In this document: positions 25,836 to 27,877 of the stretch, piece after piece | Layout of the letters: every line of letters starts with the position of its first letter | How positions within the stretch are numbered: the first letter of the stretch is position 1 | NCBI RefSeq assembly: GCF_040605455.1 | Contig: NZ_JBEXCV010000120.1 | Span: 1-27,877 of the forward strand | Direction of reading: 5' to 3' | DNA from: Embleya sp040605455 | GTDB lineage: Bacteria; Actinomycetota; Actinomycetes; Streptomycetales; Streptomycetaceae | Length of the DNA stretch: 27,877 bases | Notes under the pieces: generated by a model | Database searches by the model: none | What the model was told of the DNA's origin: nothing | The model's input: only the letters and a program-made list of their open reading frames with translations | Made by a program: the position numbers and the translations under genes

Positions 25836-25903
25836 AGGGCCGGAGGGCCATGTGCCGGTCGAGCCGTCGAAGGCAAGTACGCACATGGGCCACATCCGGC
25901 CCT
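25836..25903. terminator. Long bulged stem-loop in the convergent gap
   Basis: AGGGCCGGA (25836-25844) pairs with TCCGGCCCT (25895-25903). Inside it GGGCCATGTGC (25845-25855) pairs with GCACATGGGCC (25881-25891) with a bulge. The structure could work in either orientation. It shares no bases with the adjacent 25906-25948 hairpin, so both can form. Confidence 0.55.
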
Positions 25904-25905
25904 CG

Positions 25906-25948
25906 CGGGTGGGCCTTCGGTCCCCGCCGGGGATCGAAGGCCCACCCG
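25906..25948 (-). terminator. Stem-loop just after the PKS4 stop codon
   Basis: A 20-nt arm at 25906-25925 pairs with 25929-25948 with a single wobble position and a 3-nt GCC loop. On the minus strand it begins 20 nt after the PKS4 stop, so it is the likely terminator of the PKS4 transcript. No T run is seen. Confidence 0.7.
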
Positions 25949-25968
25949 AGGCCGTACCGGCTACCGCC

Positions 25969-27877
25969 CTACCCGAGCTTCACCGGCGCCGGGAAGTAGC
26001 CGGCGCCGGCGAAGAACTCCGCGTACTTGCCGAACAGTTCGGCGTCGATCTCCGGGCAGGCGATGCCCGTGCCGGCCAGCGCGGCCTCCGTCGCGCCGAC
26101 GTCCATCCGCATGTACAGGGCCTCGCCGGCCGTCATGTAGCTCCGGAAGATGTCGATCGTCGGGAAGAGCGCGTTGTCCCGGTCGGCGCGGACGGTGGCG
26201 ACGAACTCGTCCCAGGGCACCTCGTCCAGGACGTAGCCGGACTCGCGCAGCCGCTTCACCATGTCTGCATAGCTGACCGCGATCGGGTTGAACAGGTGGA
26301 AGGTTCGGCCGTTCGTCGTGCGGGACAGCGCCAGAACGGCCGCGCTGACGTAGTCCACCGGCACCATCGGGAACAGCGCGTTCGCGCCGACCGGCATCGC
26401 CCGTGCCTGCAGACTGCCCTTCAGGCTCAGCCAGACGAAGTCGCGGGTCTGGCACGCGCCGTTGGTCTGTGCGCCGGAGATGACGTCGGCGCGATAGATC
26501 GACACGGGCAGGCCGCGTTCCCGGGCCAGCCCGATGATCTTCTCGGCGACGTACTTGCTCTGCCGGTAGCCGTTGGTCAGCTCCTCCGGCGGCCCGGTGG
26601 GATCCTGCGGGGTCAGGCCGGCGCCGTCGGGTGCCGGCCCGGCGAAGACGCCGGTGCTCGACACGTAATGCAGGGGGACCGTCCGGTGCAGCGCGGCGAG
26701 CCGGAGTGCCTCCTCGGTGCCGGTCACGTTGGCCGCCTTCAGCGACGTGTACGGGTGCAGCCAGTTGACCGTCGCGCCCGCGTGATAGACCACGTCGACC
26801 TCGCGGGCGAACCGGTCGAACCGCTCGGCGTCGAGGCCGAAACGTGGTTCGGCGAGGTCGCCGGTGACGACCGACAGCCGGTCCACGTCGATCTCGTCCC
26901 AGATGCCGTACCAGGTCAGGTTGGCGCGCAGTCGGTCGAGCGCGGCCCTCTCGTCGGCGCCGCGGACCAGGCAGTGCACGGTGGCGCCGGTCGAGCGCAT
27001 GAGGTCCCTGAGCAGGAAGGCGCCGACGAACCCGGTCCCTCCGGTGAGGAACACCTGGCGGGGATCGGCGACCACGGTGGTGACGTTCTCGGCCGGGACC
27101 ACGTCCTCGGCGAGCCGCACCTCCGCCGCGAAGTCCACGGTGGACTGCGTGGGGCCTTCGGTTCGGCCGGCCAGCTCCACACCGAGGTAGTCGATCAGCG
27201 CCGCGGGGGTGTTGTGGTCGAACAGCAGGGTCGGCGGCAGGCGCAGGCCCGTTTCGCCCTCCAGCCGGTTGCGCAGCTCGACCGCGGTCAGCGAGTCGAA
27301 TCCGAGCTCGGTGAAGACGGTCGCGGCGGTGATGTGGTCGGTCTTCGCGTGGCCGAGCACTGCGGCCACGGCGGTGCGCACCAGGTCGAGCAGGAGCTCC
27401 CGCCGGCCGGACTCGTCGAGCGGGGCCAGGCGTTCGGCGAGCAGCCCGGTGTTCTCGGCCGCCGCGGTGATCACACGCCGGCCCGGCCTGCGGACCAGAC
27501 TGCGCAGCACGGGGAGGATCGGTCCGGGTTGCCGCTCGATCAGGGCGACGTCGAGGTGCATCGGCACCGTCGTCGGGTGGGCGGCGGTGATCGCCGCGTC
27601 GAACAGCGCGGGGCCCTCGGCCGGGGAGATCGGCCGCAGACCCGCCTGCGTCGCCCGGCTCCGGTCCACCTCGGACAGTCGGGACGCCATGCCGTGCTCC
27701 TGAGCCCACGCCGCCCAGGCGAGCGAGTGGGCCGGCAGCCCGTTCGCCCTGCGATGCCCGGCGAGCGCGTCGAGGAACTGGTTGGCGGCCGAGTAGTTCG
27801 CCTGTCCCGGCGAGCCGACGACGCCGGCGACGGAGGAGAACAGCACGAACATCGCGAGGTCGACGTCGGTGGTCAGG
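25969..27877 (-). CDS. Type I modular PKS terminal part, 5'-truncated (PKS4): KR(end)-ACP-thioester reductase
   Basis: The frame stays open to the window edge (LTTDVDLAMFVLFSS is the middle of a KR), so the Met at 27850-27852 is internal and the gene starts outside. Visible domains in coding order: KR end with GQANYSAANQFLDAL (catalytic Tyr present); ACP with GFDSL (Ser codon near 27293); and a C-terminal SDR-type thioester reductase of about 360 residues with VFLTGGTGFVG for NADPH (about 27022-27052), VVYHAGATVNW, YVSSTGVF, and the YRQSK catalytic Tyr/Lys pair (26566-26568 and 26554-26556). A terminal TR in place of a thioesterase releases the finished chain as an aldehyde, or an alcohol after two rounds, using NADPH. 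This makes PKS4 the last protein of the line. It converges on PKS3, so it is on a separate transcript. CpkC of the coelimycin pathway has the same ending. Confidence 0.95.
   Translation of the reverse strand, partial: LTTDVDLAMFVLFSSVAGVVGSPGQANYSAANQFLDALAGHRRANGLPAHSLAWAAWAQEHGMASRLSEVDRSRATQAGLRPISPAEGPALFDAAITAAHPTTVPMHLDVALIERQPGPILPVLRSLVRRPGRRVITAAAENTGLLAERLAPLDESGRRELLLDLVRTAVAAVLGHAKTDHITAATVFTELGFDSLTAVELRNRLEGETGLRLPPTLLFDHNTPAALIDYLGVELAGRTEGPTQSTVDFAAEVRLAEDVVPAENVTTVVADPRQVFLTGGTGFVGAFLLRDLMRSTGATVHCLVRGADERAALDRLRANLTWYGIWDEIDVDRLSVVTGDLAEPRFGLDAERFDRFAREVDVVYHAGATVNWLHPYTSLKAANVTGTEEALRLAALHRTVPLHYVSSTGVFAGPAPDGAGLTPQDPTGPPEELTNGYRQSKYVAEKIIGLARERGLPVSIYRADVISGAQTNGACQTRDFVWLSLKGSLQARAMPVGANALFPMVPVDYVSAAVLALSRTTNGRTFHLFNPIAVSYADMVKRLRESGYVLDEVPWDEFVATVRADRDNALFPTIDIFRSYMTAGEALYMRMDVGATEAALAGTGIACPEIDAELFGKYAEFFAGAGYFPAPVKLG

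Larger units (their letters stand above)
25624..25968. other. Convergent intergenic region between PKS3 and PKS4
   Basis: This 345-bp gap separates two genes that are transcribed toward each other. I find no coding signal with support; open frames crossing it are short and run into the neighbouring PKS genes. It holds a small hairpin (ACCCGC, loop GGT, GCGGGT at 25642-25656) and three large stem-loops listed separately, which together fill about half of it. Confidence 0.8.

Noticed and set aside
22600..25893. 1097-codon minus-strand open frame opposite PKS3
   Set aside because: Shadow frame; repetitive charged composition and it starts inside the terminator region.

Overview
This is a GC-rich window dominated by modular type I polyketide synthase (PKS) genes, with GTG starts and long open frames on both strands. 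That points to a filamentous actinomycete such as Streptomyces or a pseudonocardial genus; the genus cannot be fixed from the sequence. I see no rRNA, tRNA, CRISPR array, insertion sequence or regulator gene. The window is the interior of one biosynthetic cluster and is cut at both ends inside PKS genes.

Layout. (1) 2-5809 (+): 3' part of a PKS, 'PKS1', with the end of a KR and an ACP, then a module KS-AT*-DH-KR*-ACP and a C-terminal docking tail. The AT and KR marked * are degenerate. (2) 5823-8672 (+): a class III aminotransferase fused to a Rossmann reductase that resembles acyl-ACP reductase. (3) 8740-10251 (+): a 14-TM DHA2 drug exporter containing a TTA codon. (4) 10464-11666 (+): a flavin monooxygenase of the acyl-CoA-dehydrogenase fold. 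A strong stem-loop with a T run follows at 11720-11783. (5) 11903-20206 (+): 'PKS2', a KSQ-AT-ACP loading module plus KS-AT-DH-KR-ACP. (6) 20218-25623 (+): 'PKS3', one KS-AT-DH-KR-ACP module. (7) A 345-bp convergent intergenic region with three large hairpins. (8) 25969-27877 (-): 3' end of 'PKS4', with KR(end)-ACP-thioester reductase (TR).

How it may work (inference from domain content). PKS2 starts the chain: its KSQ decarboxylates a unit chosen by a methylmalonyl-type AT, giving a propionyl starter, and then adds a methylmalonyl unit. PKS3 adds a malonyl unit and carries intact DH and KR. The order of PKS1 and modules outside the window is unknown, but PKS4 must be last because it ends in a TR that releases the chain as an aldehyde. 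The aminotransferase fusion could convert this aldehyde to an amine, which in related PKS systems (coelimycin, streptazone, cyclizidine, argimycin) cyclises to an imine or piperidine-type alkaloid. The flavin enzyme would then oxidise and the MFS protein export the product. The best leads are the nearly non-functional module in PKS1, with three independently altered domains, and the two-domain aminotransferase-reductase next to a PKS that already has its own reductive release domain.
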